Assembly: GCF_965137335.1 (NCBI RefSeq)
Contig: NZ_CBCRZD010000036.1
Reading direction: 5' to 3' (one strand)
Length of the DNA stretch: 20,905 bases
Origin: Empedobacter stercoris
GTDB taxonomy: Bacteria; Bacteroidota; Bacteroidia; Flavobacteriales; Weeksellaceae
The notes beneath the pieces were generated by a model that worked only from the letters and a program-made list of their open reading frames with translations, was not told the origin of the DNA and did no database searches. Positions 1 through 7,593 of the stretch are shown in pieces. Position 1 is the stretch's first letter, and every line of letters begins with the position of its first letter. A program made the position numbers and the translations under genes.

Positions 1-38
1 TATATATTTTTTTCACAAATCAAATTTAGCACTTGGCT

Positions 39-66
39 AATCATTGGGGGCTAGCCCCCAATGATT
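39..66. repeat. 28-base perfect palindrome with GC-rich core
   Basis: Bases 39-66 form an exact palindrome with 5 G and 5 C around a central CTAG. As RNA it would be a 12-bp stem with a CTAG tetraloop. The outer CAAATT (21-26) and AATTTG (68-73) are also complementary and could extend the structure past an internal loop. No T-tract follows on either strand, so it is not a standard intrinsic terminator. It lies about 100 bases before the start of the phosphodiesterase gene. It could end an upstream transcript outside the window or be a protein-binding site; the sequence does not decide this. Confidence 0.7.
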
Positions 67-170
67 TAATTTGAGTTGCACTTATTTGTTGAACTTAGAT
101 TATACTTTTTCGAAAAAAAAATGACATTTTTTTAATTCATTCTAAGCATAAAACGTTCTAAATTTGAAAC

Positions 171-1439
171 ATGAAAAAAACAATACTTAGTATATTTTCT
201 GCAATTGTTTTAACTTTTTCTGTTACAGCAAATGCACAAGAAATTGAACCTCAAATTGTACTTGAAAATCGTGTTAATGATATCAAACAACAAGAAAAAC
301 CTTATGTGATTTTGATATCAGCAGATGGATTTCGTTATGATTATGCAGAAAAACATGGCGCTACGAATTTATTAGAATTTGCAAAAAAAGGAGTAAAAGC
401 AGATGCAATGTATCCATCTTTTCCTTCGGTTACTTTTCCTAATCATTACACAATTGTAACAGGTTTAACTCCTATTCATCACGGTTTGGTGGGGAATAAT
501 ATGTTAGATAGAGAGTCGGGAGAACGTTATTCTTTAGGAAACAGAAATGCAGTTATTAATCCGAAGTGGTACGGTGGAACGCCAATTTGGAATCTTGCAG
601 AACAGAATAATATGTTAGCAGCTTGTTACTATTGGCCAGGTTCTGAAGCGCCAATTAATGGAATGTTACCCACTTATTCTTACAAATATTCAGAAAAATC
701 TCCGATTGATTTTCGAGTACAACAAGTTGTAAATTGGTTAGAGTTACCTGCGGATAAACGACCTCATTTGATTACGTTTTATTTTCCTGAAGTTGATCAT
801 GCTGGACACGCTTTTGGTCCAGATGCTCCTGAAACAAGGGATGCAGTTCGTTTTGTAGATGAATCGATTAAGAAATTGAATGATGAAGTTGCAAAAACTG
901 GGTTAAACGTAAATTTTGTTTTTGTATCTGATCATGGAATGACAAGAATTGATAACGAAAATCCGTTGAAATTACCAATAAAAATCGATGAGTCTAAAAT
1001 GCAAGTCGCTTCAAACGGTTCGTATGTTAGTTTATTTGTAAATGATAAAAATGATATTGAATCGATTTACAACGAATTAAAAGCAACACAAAACGATAAA
1101 TTCGAGGTGTATAAAACTACAAATGTTCCAAAAAAATATCAGTTTGATGCAAAAAATGATCGATACAATCGTATTGGTGATATTATTTTGATTGCGCATG
1201 CACCAAATTATTTTGCAAATAAAAATGCACCAAAAGGTTCGCACGGATTTTATGTAAAAGAAACACCAGAAATGAAATCAACTTTTATGGCTTGGGGACC
1301 AAATATTAAGGCTGGAAAAGAGATTAAAGTTTTTCCTAATACGCAAGTATATCCAATGATTGCTAAATTATTAGGTTTACCAATTACAGAAAAAATTGAT
1401 GGAAATAATCAATTAGCCAATAAAATTTTGGTAAAGTAA
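171..1439 (+). CDS. Secreted NPP-type alkaline phosphatase family phosphodiesterase
   Basis: This is a 422-residue protein of the nucleotide pyrophosphatase/phosphodiesterase (NPP, type I phosphodiesterase) branch of the alkaline phosphatase superfamily. Such enzymes hydrolyse phosphodiester or pyrophosphate bonds using two zinc ions. Residues 1-22 are a signal peptide ending TANA|Q, so it should act in the periplasm or outside. The metal and catalytic set is visible: D52 in ISADGF, nucleophile T88 in FPSVTFPNH with N91, D209 and H213 in EVDHAGH, D254-H255 in VSDHGM, and H358 in KGSHGF. The length fits the bacterial catalytic domain alone, without the somatomedin or nuclease-like extensions of animal NPPs. 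No T9SS C-terminal domain is seen. It appears monocistronic and converges on the thioredoxin lipoprotein gene. Family assignment is firm; the substrate (nucleotides, phospholipid headgroups, sugar nucleotides) cannot be told from sequence. Confidence 0.9.
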   Translation: MKKTILSIFSAIVLTFSVTANAQEIEPQIVLENRVNDIKQQEKPYVILISADGFRYDYAEKHGATNLLEFAKKGVKADAMYPSFPSVTFPNHYTIVTGLTPIHHGLVGNNMLDRESGERYSLGNRNAVINPKWYGGTPIWNLAEQNNMLAACYYWPGSEAPINGMLPTYSYKYSEKSPIDFRVQQVVNWLELPADKRPHLITFYFPEVDHAGHAFGPDAPETRDAVRFVDESIKKLNDEVAKTGLNVNFVFVSDHGMTRIDNENPLKLPIKIDESKMQVASNGSYVSLFVNDKNDIESIYNELKATQNDKFEVYKTTNVPKKYQFDAKNDRYNRIGDIILIAHAPNYFANKNAPKGSHGFYVKETPEMKSTFMAWGPNIKAGKEIKVFPNTQVYPMIAKLLGLPITEKIDGNNQLANKILVK

Positions 1440-1509
1440 TTCGCAAAATATTTCAATACTTTTTCTTCTGTTAAAAACTATTAGAAATAATTAAATATTA
1501 AAATATTCA

Positions 1510-1553
1510 ATGAACTAAAAAAAGCTTCCTTTTGGAAGCTTTTTTTAGTTCAT
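1510..1553. terminator. Bidirectional intrinsic terminator shared by convergent genes
   Basis: Positions 1510-1529 and 1534-1553 are a perfect 20-bp inverted repeat around a TTTT loop. An A7 run on the left arm and a T7 run on the right arm give a U-tract in both directions. It can end the phosphodiesterase transcript on the plus strand and the lipoprotein transcript on the minus strand. The right arm includes the stop codon and last codons of the minus-strand gene. Confidence 0.9.
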
Positions 1554-2129
1554 CATTTTGAAAATATCAACTAATTGTTGGTTTATTTCTCCTGTTTGAT
1601 AATCCATTGGTGCTGGCGCACTATCAATCATAATATTTCCTTCTTTATCTAAAATTAAAAAAGTTGGAATGTATTGTATTTGATAATCGTAGCCAAAATT
1701 GTTTTCTCTTCCTGCAAATAATTGTACGCCAGACATCTGATTTTCTCTTACCATTTTCTCCCAAATAGGCTTATCCTCTTCTTTATCCAAAGAAATACTT
1801 ACAAAATGAATAGGTGCTTCTCGAAATTGTTTTTCCAATTCTTTCATAAAAGGAATTTGCACTTTACAAGGTCCACACCAAGTTGCCCAAATATCAATGT
1901 AGACATATTTCCCTTTAAAATCAGATAAATCAAATCGTTTTCCATTGATATCAGCTAACGAAAAGTCAGGCGCTTTAACCAATTCTTTTGGTATTTCAGT
2001 TTCTGGTGATTCATTTGTTACAACAGAATCAATTTGTTCTATTTCAGTCGATTCTTCAACTTTTTGTTCTGATTTGTTACAACTAAAAAATGTAAAAATC
2101 ATTGATAGTATTAGCAGTTTTGTTTTCAT
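1545..2129 (-). CDS. TlpA-like thioredoxin-fold lipoprotein
   Basis: This 194-residue protein is a membrane-anchored periplasmic thiol-disulfide oxidoreductase of the TlpA/ResA/AhpC-TSA group. Residues 1-17 form a lipoprotein signal with lipobox FFSC (lipidated C17), followed by an acidic linker (about 20-50). The thioredoxin domain starts near residue 53 (APDFSLADINGKRF). It carries the redox motif WATWCGPCK with C85 and C88 and the cis-proline in YIPTF (P155). The family typically reduces periplasmic cysteines, for example in cytochrome c maturation or against oxidative damage; which applies here is not visible. A TAnnTTTG element sits about 50 bases upstream. It is a single-gene unit closed by the shared terminator, which overlaps its 3' end. 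Confidence 0.9.
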   Translation of the reverse strand: MKTKLLILSMIFTFFSCNKSEQKVEESTEIEQIDSVVTNESPETEIPKELVKAPDFSLADINGKRFDLSDFKGKYVYIDIWATWCGPCKVQIPFMKELEKQFREAPIHFVSISLDKEEDKPIWEKMVRENQMSGVQLFAGRENNFGYDYQIQYIPTFLILDKEGNIMIDSAPAPMDYQTGEINQQLVDIFKMMN

Positions 2130-2181
2130 TTGTCGATTTCAACTAATTTATAAAATCTACTTGGTAAAGCAGTTTAACTGC

Positions 2182-2208
2182 CAAAAATAAACATTTAAAC
2201 GTTATCAA
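2182..2208 (-). promoter_or_regulatory. Candidate promoter of the thioredoxin lipoprotein gene
   Basis: On the minus strand TATTTTTG at 2189-2182 matches the Bacteroidota -7 consensus TAnnTTTG. A TTG lies at 2208-2206 with 16 bases between, shorter than the usual 19-21, so only the -7 part is convincing. Confidence 0.35.
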
Positions 2209-2231
2209 TTTCATAAAATACCTCAATTCAC

Positions 2232-2263
2232 TTGACAAAGGGGTACCCGAGGTTGTATATTTG
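2232..2263 (+). promoter_or_regulatory. Bacteroidota-type promoter of the queA operon
   Basis: TTGAC begins at 2232 and TATATTTG spans 2256-2263, with 21 bases between TTG and the -7 box. This matches the TTTG/TTG - TAnnTTTG consensus of the primary sigma factor in this phylum. The implied start near 2270 leaves a leader of only about 10 bases before the queA ATG at 2281. Confidence 0.6.
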
Positions 2264-2280
2264 TAAAAAATTGTACAATT

Positions 2281-3336
2281 ATGAAAATGAAAACCTCCGA
2301 TTTCGATTTTACTTTACCTGAAGAACTTTTAGCAGATCGTCCTTCTGAAAACAGAGATGAAGCTCGTCTAATGGTTGTTCACCGTGATACCGGAGAAATT
2401 GAACATAGACAATTTAAAGATCTAATTGATTATTTCGATGAAGGAGATGTGATGATTCGTAATAACACCAAAGTTTTTCCAGCTCGTTTAATGGGTAATA
2501 AAGAAAAAACAGGTGCACAAATCGAAGTTTTCTTATTAAGAGAATTAGATGCAGAAACTCGTTTATGGGATGTTTTAGTAGATCCAGCACGTAAAATTCG
2601 TATCGGAAATAAATTGTTTTTTGATAATGATGATACATTAGTTGCAGAGGTAGTAGACAACACAACTTCTCGTGGACGTACTTTACGTTTTTTGTTTGAT
2701 GGATCTTACGAAGAATTTCGTGCAAAATTGAAAGAATTAGGAGAGACTCCTCTTCCAAAATATATTTTACGCGACGTTGAGCCAGAAGATGCAGAACGTT
2801 ACCAAACTATTTATGCAAAACACGAAGGGGCAGTTGCTGCACCTACAGCTGGTTTACACTTTTCTAAACACTTATTAAAACGTTTAGAAATCAAAGGTGT
2901 TGATTTTGCTGAATTAACATTACATATTGGTTTAGGAACTTTTCAGGCTGTAGAGGTTGAAGATTTATCTAAACATAAAATGGAATCTGAGCAAGTAATT
3001 ATTCCTCAAGAAACAGCAGATTTAGTAAATCGTGCAATAGATGAGAAGAAAAAAGTTTGTGCCATAGGTACAACTTCTATGCGTTCTATCGAATCTTCAG
3101 TTTCTGCTGATGGTCATTTAAATGCTTTTGATGGATGGACGAATAAATTTATTCACCCACCTTACGATTTCTCTATTGCAAATTGTATGATTACAAACTT
3201 CCACACACCAAAATCAACATTAATTATGATGATTTCTGCGTTTGCTGGACACGATTTAACAATGAAAGCGTATAGCGAAGCAGTAAAAGAAGGATATAAA
3301 TTCTACTCTTACGGAGATGCAATGTTAATCTTATAA
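2281..3336 (+). CDS. queA: S-adenosylmethionine:tRNA ribosyltransferase-isomerase
   Basis: QueA transfers and isomerises the ribosyl part of S-adenosylmethionine onto preQ1 at position 34 of tRNAs with GUN anticodons, giving epoxyqueuosine in queuosine biosynthesis. The 351-residue length is typical. Conserved stretches are the N-terminal DFDFTLPEELLADRP, AVAAPTAGLHF (184-194), LHIGLGTFQ (214-222), and IGTTSMR (262-268). It acts in the cytoplasm on whole tRNA. ATG 2281 was chosen; an in-frame ATG at 2287 would remove only two residues. It is first in a tight co-directional cluster, with rlmN starting 7 bases after its stop. Confidence 0.96.
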   Translation: MKMKTSDFDFTLPEELLADRPSENRDEARLMVVHRDTGEIEHRQFKDLIDYFDEGDVMIRNNTKVFPARLMGNKEKTGAQIEVFLLRELDAETRLWDVLVDPARKIRIGNKLFFDNDDTLVAEVVDNTTSRGRTLRFLFDGSYEEFRAKLKELGETPLPKYILRDVEPEDAERYQTIYAKHEGAVAAPTAGLHFSKHLLKRLEIKGVDFAELTLHIGLGTFQAVEVEDLSKHKMESEQVIIPQETADLVNRAIDEKKKVCAIGTTSMRSIESSVSADGHLNAFDGWTNKFIHPPYDFSIANCMITNFHTPKSTLIMMISAFAGHDLTMKAYSEAVKEGYKFYSYGDAMLIL

Positions 3337-3343
3337 GACAAGT

Positions 3344-4393
3344 TTGAATACAACAAAAAAAGATATACGAAAGCTTTCACAAGCTGAGATTGAAGACTAT
3401 TTCAAAGAGATTGGAGAAAAGTCATTCCGCGCAAAACAAGTGTACGAATGGTTATGGAAAAAGAATGCGCATCAATTTGATGACATGACAAATATTTCTA
3501 AAGCTTTACGTGAGCAATTAGGAGAGTCTTTCCAGATTCAACCAGTTGAAGTTGATCTTCTACAAAAATCTAACGACGGAACCATCAAGAATGCTGTAAA
3601 GCTTCATGATGGTAACGTTGTGGAATCTGTTTTAATTCCAACCGATACGCGTACAACAGCTTGTGTTTCGTCTCAAGTTGGATGTAGTTTAGATTGTACA
3701 TTCTGTGCAACAGCTCAATTAAAACGTATGCGTAACTTAACAGCTGCCGAAATCGTTGATCAAGTTGTGATAATCGATGACGAAAGTAAACGTTATTTTA
3801 ACCGTCCTTTAAGTAATATTGTGTTTATGGGAATGGGAGAACCTTTGTTAAATTATAACGAAGTAATTTCTGCCATCAAAAAAATCACGTTACCAGAAGG
3901 ATTAGGAATGGCGCCAAGACGAATCACAGTTTCTACTTCTGGAATTCCTAAGATGATAGAGAAATTAGCAGACGAAGAATTACGTGTTAATCTTGCTGTT
4001 TCTTTACACTCAGCTCGAGAAGAAGTTCGAAACGTAATTATGCCGTTTTCAGTTAAATTTCCGTTGACAGATTTGATGGAAAGTTTACAATATTGGTACG
4101 ATAAAACAGGTTTGCGCATTACATTCGAATACATTGTTTGGGGAGGCGTGAATGATAAAAAAGAAGACATTGATGCCTTGGTGAAATTCTGTAAAAAAAT
4201 TCCTTCAAAAGTGAATATCATCGAATATAATTCGATTGATGACGGAATCTACAAACAAGCATCAGAACAAGCAATTGATCATTATATAAAAGCATTAGAG
4301 TCAAATAATATTGTGGTAAATGTTCGTCGCAGTCGCGGAAAAGACATCGATGCAGCTTGTGGACAATTGGCCAATAAGACTGGTAATGATTAA
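3344..4393 (+). CDS. rlmN: Dual-specificity rRNA/tRNA adenine C2-methyltransferase RlmN
   Basis: RlmN is a radical-SAM enzyme that methylates C2 of A2503 in 23S rRNA and A37 in some tRNAs, improving translational accuracy. The cluster motif C114-SLD-C118-TF-C121 is present. The two methyl-transfer cysteines known from E. coli RlmN have counterparts here at C107 (ACVSSQVGC) and C339 (DAACGQL). Other conserved parts are FMGMGEPLLN (161-170) and RRITVSTSG (192-200). The start is TTG at 3344. No upstream start fits, the next in-frame ATG would delete the conserved KKDIRKLS...EKSFRAKQVYEWLWKK region, and the TTG lies 7 bases after the queA stop. The 349-residue length is normal. Confidence 0.96.
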   Translation: MNTTKKDIRKLSQAEIEDYFKEIGEKSFRAKQVYEWLWKKNAHQFDDMTNISKALREQLGESFQIQPVEVDLLQKSNDGTIKNAVKLHDGNVVESVLIPTDTRTTACVSSQVGCSLDCTFCATAQLKRMRNLTAAEIVDQVVIIDDESKRYFNRPLSNIVFMGMGEPLLNYNEVISAIKKITLPEGLGMAPRRITVSTSGIPKMIEKLADEELRVNLAVSLHSAREEVRNVIMPFSVKFPLTDLMESLQYWYDKTGLRITFEYIVWGGVNDKKEDIDALVKFCKKIPSKVNIIEYNSIDDGIYKQASEQAIDHYIKALESNNIVVNVRRSRGKDIDAACGQLANKTGND

Positions 4394-4404
4394 AAAATAA
4401 TCAA

Positions 4405-5358
4405 ATGAAATATTTAGCCATATTTTTATTTTTGATTCTAACTAAATTCACCTACGCTCAAATAGTAGAAAATATCGATACAATTTCAATCGATGATTAT
4501 AAAATGGAAAGTTTTAACTTACCGACTATCTTGAACGAAATTTCGGCTTTAGAATATGAAAAAGAAGATAAAAATGTGGCTTCTTTTTGGGGTTTAAATG
4601 ATTCTGATTCCAAACCAGAATTGTATCGTTTTAATGCTAAAACAGGGGAGATTATCAATACAATTTTCATCTCAAACGCGCCCAATGTAGATTGGGAAGA
4701 AGTTTCTTCAGATGATAATCGAATTTATTTTGCTGATTTTGGTAATAATTTGGGTAAGCGTAGAAATTTAGCCATTTATTTCATCGAAAAATCGAAGATA
4801 GATTTCTCTAAAACTTATCAAGAATTAAAAGCAGAAAAGATTGAATTTTATTATCCTGAACAAGAAATATTTCAGTTCAAAAATATGACGACGAATTGGG
4901 ACGCAGAAGCATTTTTTGTCTACCAAAATCAATTGCATATTTTTACAAAAGAATGGTCAAATTTGGCAACTACACATTATGTTGTTCCGATTGACACTTC
5001 TCAAAAACACGCTGCAATAAAAGTAGAAACTTTCAAAACAAATTACGCTGTAACTTCGGCGTATATTGATTCTGACCCAACAAGTCCAACCAAAGGAATT
5101 TATTTATTAGGTTACACAAAAGAAGCTTTAGCGTTTATTAACTGGTTCGATTTGCCAAAAGATAACAATCCATTATTCTTCACTTTTCAAGTTAAAAAAA
5201 TAAGTTTACCTTTGGGCTTCACGACACAGTTGGGACAATTGGAAGGAATTTCAGTTTTACCAACAGCTAATAAAATTTGTGTAAGCGGTGAAGAATTTAA
5301 ATTTAAAGAATTTTACGCTAAGCAAGTTATACATTGCATCAATAATTTTACGAATTAA
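4405..5358 (+). CDS. Secreted protein of unknown function, possibly a beta-propeller
   Basis: This 317-residue protein has a signal peptide (residues 1-19, ending TYAQ), so it is exported. I do not recognise a named family. The mature part is rich in short beta-type segments. It contains DWEEVSSDDNRIYFADFGNNLGKRRNLAIY at about residues 94-123, a stretch with Asp/Asn-Gly-Asn turns that resembles one blade of a propeller-like or esterase-like secreted protein. No catalytic motif, lipobox, membrane segment or T9SS C-terminal sorting domain is visible. It sits 11 bases after rlmN and 11 bases before the polyprenyl synthase gene, so it is almost surely cotranscribed with them even though its product leaves the cytoplasm. 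Function is left open. Confidence 0.8.
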   Translation: MKYLAIFLFLILTKFTYAQIVENIDTISIDDYKMESFNLPTILNEISALEYEKEDKNVASFWGLNDSDSKPELYRFNAKTGEIINTIFISNAPNVDWEEVSSDDNRIYFADFGNNLGKRRNLAIYFIEKSKIDFSKTYQELKAEKIEFYYPEQEIFQFKNMTTNWDAEAFFVYQNQLHIFTKEWSNLATTHYVVPIDTSQKHAAIKVETFKTNYAVTSAYIDSDPTSPTKGIYLLGYTKEALAFINWFDLPKDNNPLFFTFQVKKISLPLGFTTQLGQLEGISVLPTANKICVSGEEFKFKEFYAKQVIHCINNFTN

Positions 5359-5369
5359 AAAACTAAATT

Positions 5370-6347
5370 TTGGCTAACACGGTAGATTTGATTAAAGCTC
5401 CAATCGCGGAGGAAATGAAATTGTTTGAACAGAAATTCTTCGAATCAATGAAGAGTAATGTTTCGCTTCTTGACCGTATTACCAATTATATTGTTCGCAG
5501 AAAAGGAAAGCAAATGCGTCCAATGTTTGTTTTTTTAACGGCGAAATTAAATGGAGAAGTACAAGAACGTACCTATCGTGCGGCTTCTTTTATCGAGCTT
5601 ATACATACCGCAACTTTGGTTCATGATGATGTCGTAGATGATAGTACTTTGCGTCGAGGTTTTTTTTCTCTAAATGCTATTTGGAAAAATAAAGTAGCCG
5701 TTTTAGTTGGTGATTATTTTTTGTCTAAGACGTTGATTATTTCGACTAAAAACAAAGATTTTGATTTACTTGAAGTTGTTTCTGTAGCGATACAAGAAAT
5801 TTCTGAAGGTGAGTTATTACAAATCGAAAAGGCGAGAAAATTGGATATTACAGAAGATGTTTATTTCGAAATTATTCGAATGAAAACTGCCACGCTTATT
5901 GCTGCTTGTTGCGAAGCTGGAGCGCGTTCTGTTGGTTGCTCGGAAGAAGTTGCGAAAAAAATGCATCGTTTTGGTGAATTGGTTGGAATTGCTTTCCAAA
6001 TCAAAGACGATTTGTTTGATTACACCACTTCTAATGCAATTGGAAAGCCAGTTGGAATTGATATTAAAGAACAAAAAATGACATTGCCTTTAATTTATTC
6101 TATCAATAATGCGAACGAAAAAGATCGCAAATGGTTGATTAATTCAGTGAAACGCTATAATAACGATAAGAAACGTGTGCGTGAAATTATTCAATATGTG
6201 AAAGATAACGGCGGAATTGAATACACGCAAAAAATGATGAAAAAATACAGTCAAGAAGCGTTGGATATTCTGTACGAATTTCCTGAATCTGAATACCGAA
6301 ATTCATTAGAAACTATGGTGAAATACGTTATCGAAAGAGAAAAATAA
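5370..6347 (+). CDS. Long-chain trans-polyprenyl diphosphate synthase
   Basis: This 325-residue enzyme condenses isopentenyl diphosphate onto allylic diphosphates to make the isoprenoid side chain of menaquinone. Both metal-binding aspartate motifs are present: DDVVD at 86-90 (in LVHDDVVDD) and DDLFD at 213-217 (in FQIKDDLFD). GKQMRP at 46-51 binds the diphosphate. Small A81 five residues before the first motif leaves the product pocket open, which points to a long chain. Flavobacteria commonly contain MK-6, so a C30 product is a reasonable inference. The start is TTG at 5370; the alternative ATG at 5415 would cut into the conserved IKAPIAEEMKLFEQKF region. It is last in the queA cluster. Confidence 0.92.
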   Translation: MANTVDLIKAPIAEEMKLFEQKFFESMKSNVSLLDRITNYIVRRKGKQMRPMFVFLTAKLNGEVQERTYRAASFIELIHTATLVHDDVVDDSTLRRGFFSLNAIWKNKVAVLVGDYFLSKTLIISTKNKDFDLLEVVSVAIQEISEGELLQIEKARKLDITEDVYFEIIRMKTATLIAACCEAGARSVGCSEEVAKKMHRFGELVGIAFQIKDDLFDYTTSNAIGKPVGIDIKEQKMTLPLIYSINNANEKDRKWLINSVKRYNNDKKRVREIIQYVKDNGGIEYTQKMMKKYSQEALDILYEFPESEYRNSLETMVKYVIEREK

Positions 6348-6375
6348 TATTCTTCACTTATCAAAAGAATTAATA

Positions 6376-6422
6376 ATATCAAACAATATTAGCTCGTTTA
6401 TCGAGCTAATATTGTTTGATAT
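6376..6422. repeat. 21-bp perfect inverted repeat between convergent genes
   Basis: Bases 6376-6396 and 6402-6422 are exact reverse complements around a TTTAT loop. The position, between the ends of the polyprenyl synthase gene (+) and the small secreted protein gene (-), suggests a bidirectional terminator. Neither side is followed by a U-tract, so termination would not be of the standard intrinsic kind. The stem is strong enough to protect 3' ends of both messages. Confidence 0.6.
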
Positions 6423-6435
6423 AGTTTCCTCTAAC

Positions 6436-6789
6436 TTACTTTCGTTTTTTCAAGATGTAATAAAGTGCATCGTCATCATTTTCTTTCGAAGTGTAAGCAA
6501 ATTGAAATTCATATCCATTTGAAGACATAAAATTTAATGCATCAATCATCGAATTAAATTTGATTGTATTTCCTTTTTCATCTTTAATTTTTAGCCCGTT
6601 TTTAAAAGAAATAGATTTAGTTTCTTGACCAAAATCTAATCTTATATTCATTTTTGTGCTCAAACCTCGTCCAGTTCCAATAATTTGTATATAATCAACA
6701 TTTATATCTTTAATCGGTACATCATTTACTGTTTGTGCAAACGACAAACTTCCGAAAAGTAATCCAAAAGTAAGTGCTAATTTTTTCAT
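6436..6789 (-). CDS. Small secreted protein of unknown function
   Basis: This 117-residue protein has a clear signal peptide (residues 1-18, SLSFA|Q). The mature part of about 99 residues has alternating hydrophobic and polar residues suggesting beta-strands, and ends in a basic KKRK tail. It includes DVPIKDINVDYIQIIGTGRG near the start. I recognise no family or catalytic motif. It appears to be its own transcription unit: a TAnnTTTG element lies upstream, and the rsmE terminator separates it from the genes behind. A periplasmic or outer-surface location is inferred from the signal peptide only. Confidence 0.75.
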   Translation of the reverse strand: MKKLALTFGLLFGSLSFAQTVNDVPIKDINVDYIQIIGTGRGLSTKMNIRLDFGQETKSISFKNGLKIKDEKGNTIKFNSMIDALNFMSSNGYEFQFAYTSKENDDDALYYILKKRK

Positions 6790-6803
6790 AGCTTTAATTT
6801 TAA

Positions 6804-6832
6804 CAAAGATATTTATTTACAAATAAAACAAA
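6804..6832 (-). promoter_or_regulatory. Candidate promoter of the small secreted protein gene
   Basis: On the minus strand TATCTTTG (6811-6804) matches TAnnTTTG exactly and lies 14 bases before the start codon. A TTTG at 6832-6829 is 17 bases upstream of it, slightly short for the -33 element. Confidence 0.4.
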
Positions 6833-6860
6833 AAAACCGATTCAAAAATGAATCGGTTTT
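6822..6860 (-). terminator. Intrinsic terminator of tsaD-rsmE
   Basis: A 12-bp stem (6833-6844 with 6849-6860, AAAA loop) is followed on the minus strand by a U-rich tract from the A-rich bases 6822-6836. It lies just after the rsmE stop. It also overlaps the likely -33 region of the next minus-strand gene. Confidence 0.85.
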
Positions 6861-6882
6861 GGTATAAATTATTGTTTTTGAA

Positions 6883-7593
6883 TTATTTTTCTAAACCCCA
6901 ATCAACTGCAAAAACGGCTTGTAGAGCTGCTGTTTCAGTTCGAAAACGTTGATGTCCAAGACTAATACCTGTAAAATTATGTTCTTCTGCTGTTAGAATT
7001 TCATCTCTCGAAAAATCTCCTTCAGGACCAATCAGAATTAAAATTTTCTGCGGATTATTTTCTAAAACTCTTCGTAAAGGCGTACGTTCGATATCAGATT
7101 CACAATGTGCGATACATTTTGTGAAACTTTCAAAATCTTGTTTGATAAACTCATTGAATTTTATCAAATCATTTACTTTTGGTAAATATGCTTTTAACGA
7201 TTGTTTTGTGGCAGATTGTACAATTTTTTCGATGCGTTCGATTTTAATATTTTTTCGTTCCGAATGAAAAGTTTGTAAAAAAGTAATTTCGTCAATACCA
7301 ATTTCAGTTGCTTTTTCTAAGAAAAACTCCAAACGTTCCATTGTTTTTGTCGGTGCTATTGCAACATGCAAATAATAGTTTTTTTGCTCGAAATTTGTTT
7401 TTAAATCAACAATTTTTCCTTCAACTGCTTTTTTAGAAATTGATGTAATCTCAACTTCTGCCAAATTTCCTTTTCCATCTGTGACATGAACTAAATCGCC
7501 TTCATTTCCGCGTAAAACTTTTGCAAAATGATGACTTTCTTCTTCGTTTAGAATTGCTGTATCGTGATGAATTTCTCCAAAAAATAATTTCAT
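6883..7593 (-). CDS. rsmE: 16S rRNA m3U1498 methyltransferase
   Basis: RsmE methylates N3 of U1498 in 16S rRNA, in the decoding region of the assembled 30S subunit. The 236-residue protein has an N-terminal PUA-like RNA-binding part (about 1-70) and a C-terminal SPOUT domain. The knot is marked by LIGPEGDFSRDE (187-198) and SLGHQRFRTETAAL (211-224), the SAM-binding signatures of the family. EKATEIG (93-99) is also characteristic. Its ATG shares one base with the tsaD stop (TAATG), implying coupled translation. Confidence 0.95.
   Translation of the reverse strand: MKLFFGEIHHDTAILNEEESHHFAKVLRGNEGDLVHVTDGKGNLAEVEITSISKKAVEGKIVDLKTNFEQKNYYLHVAIAPTKTMERLEFFLEKATEIGIDEITFLQTFHSERKNIKIERIEKIVQSATKQSLKAYLPKVNDLIKFNEFIKQDFESFTKCIAHCESDIERTPLRRVLENNPQKILILIGPEGDFSRDEILTAEEHNFTGISLGHQRFRTETAALQAVFAVDWGLEK

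Noticed and set aside
1722..2190. Plus-strand open frames opposite the thioredoxin lipoprotein gene
   Set aside because: The minus-strand frame has a lipobox and an intact WCGPC motif; the plus-strand products resemble nothing.
2414..2758. Minus-strand open frames inside queA, and similar ones inside rlmN, tamB, sdaA, the helicase and the acyl-CoA synthetase
   Set aside because: The translations have no domain or signal features, lie fully opposite well-conserved genes, and lack promoters or spacing that would support them.
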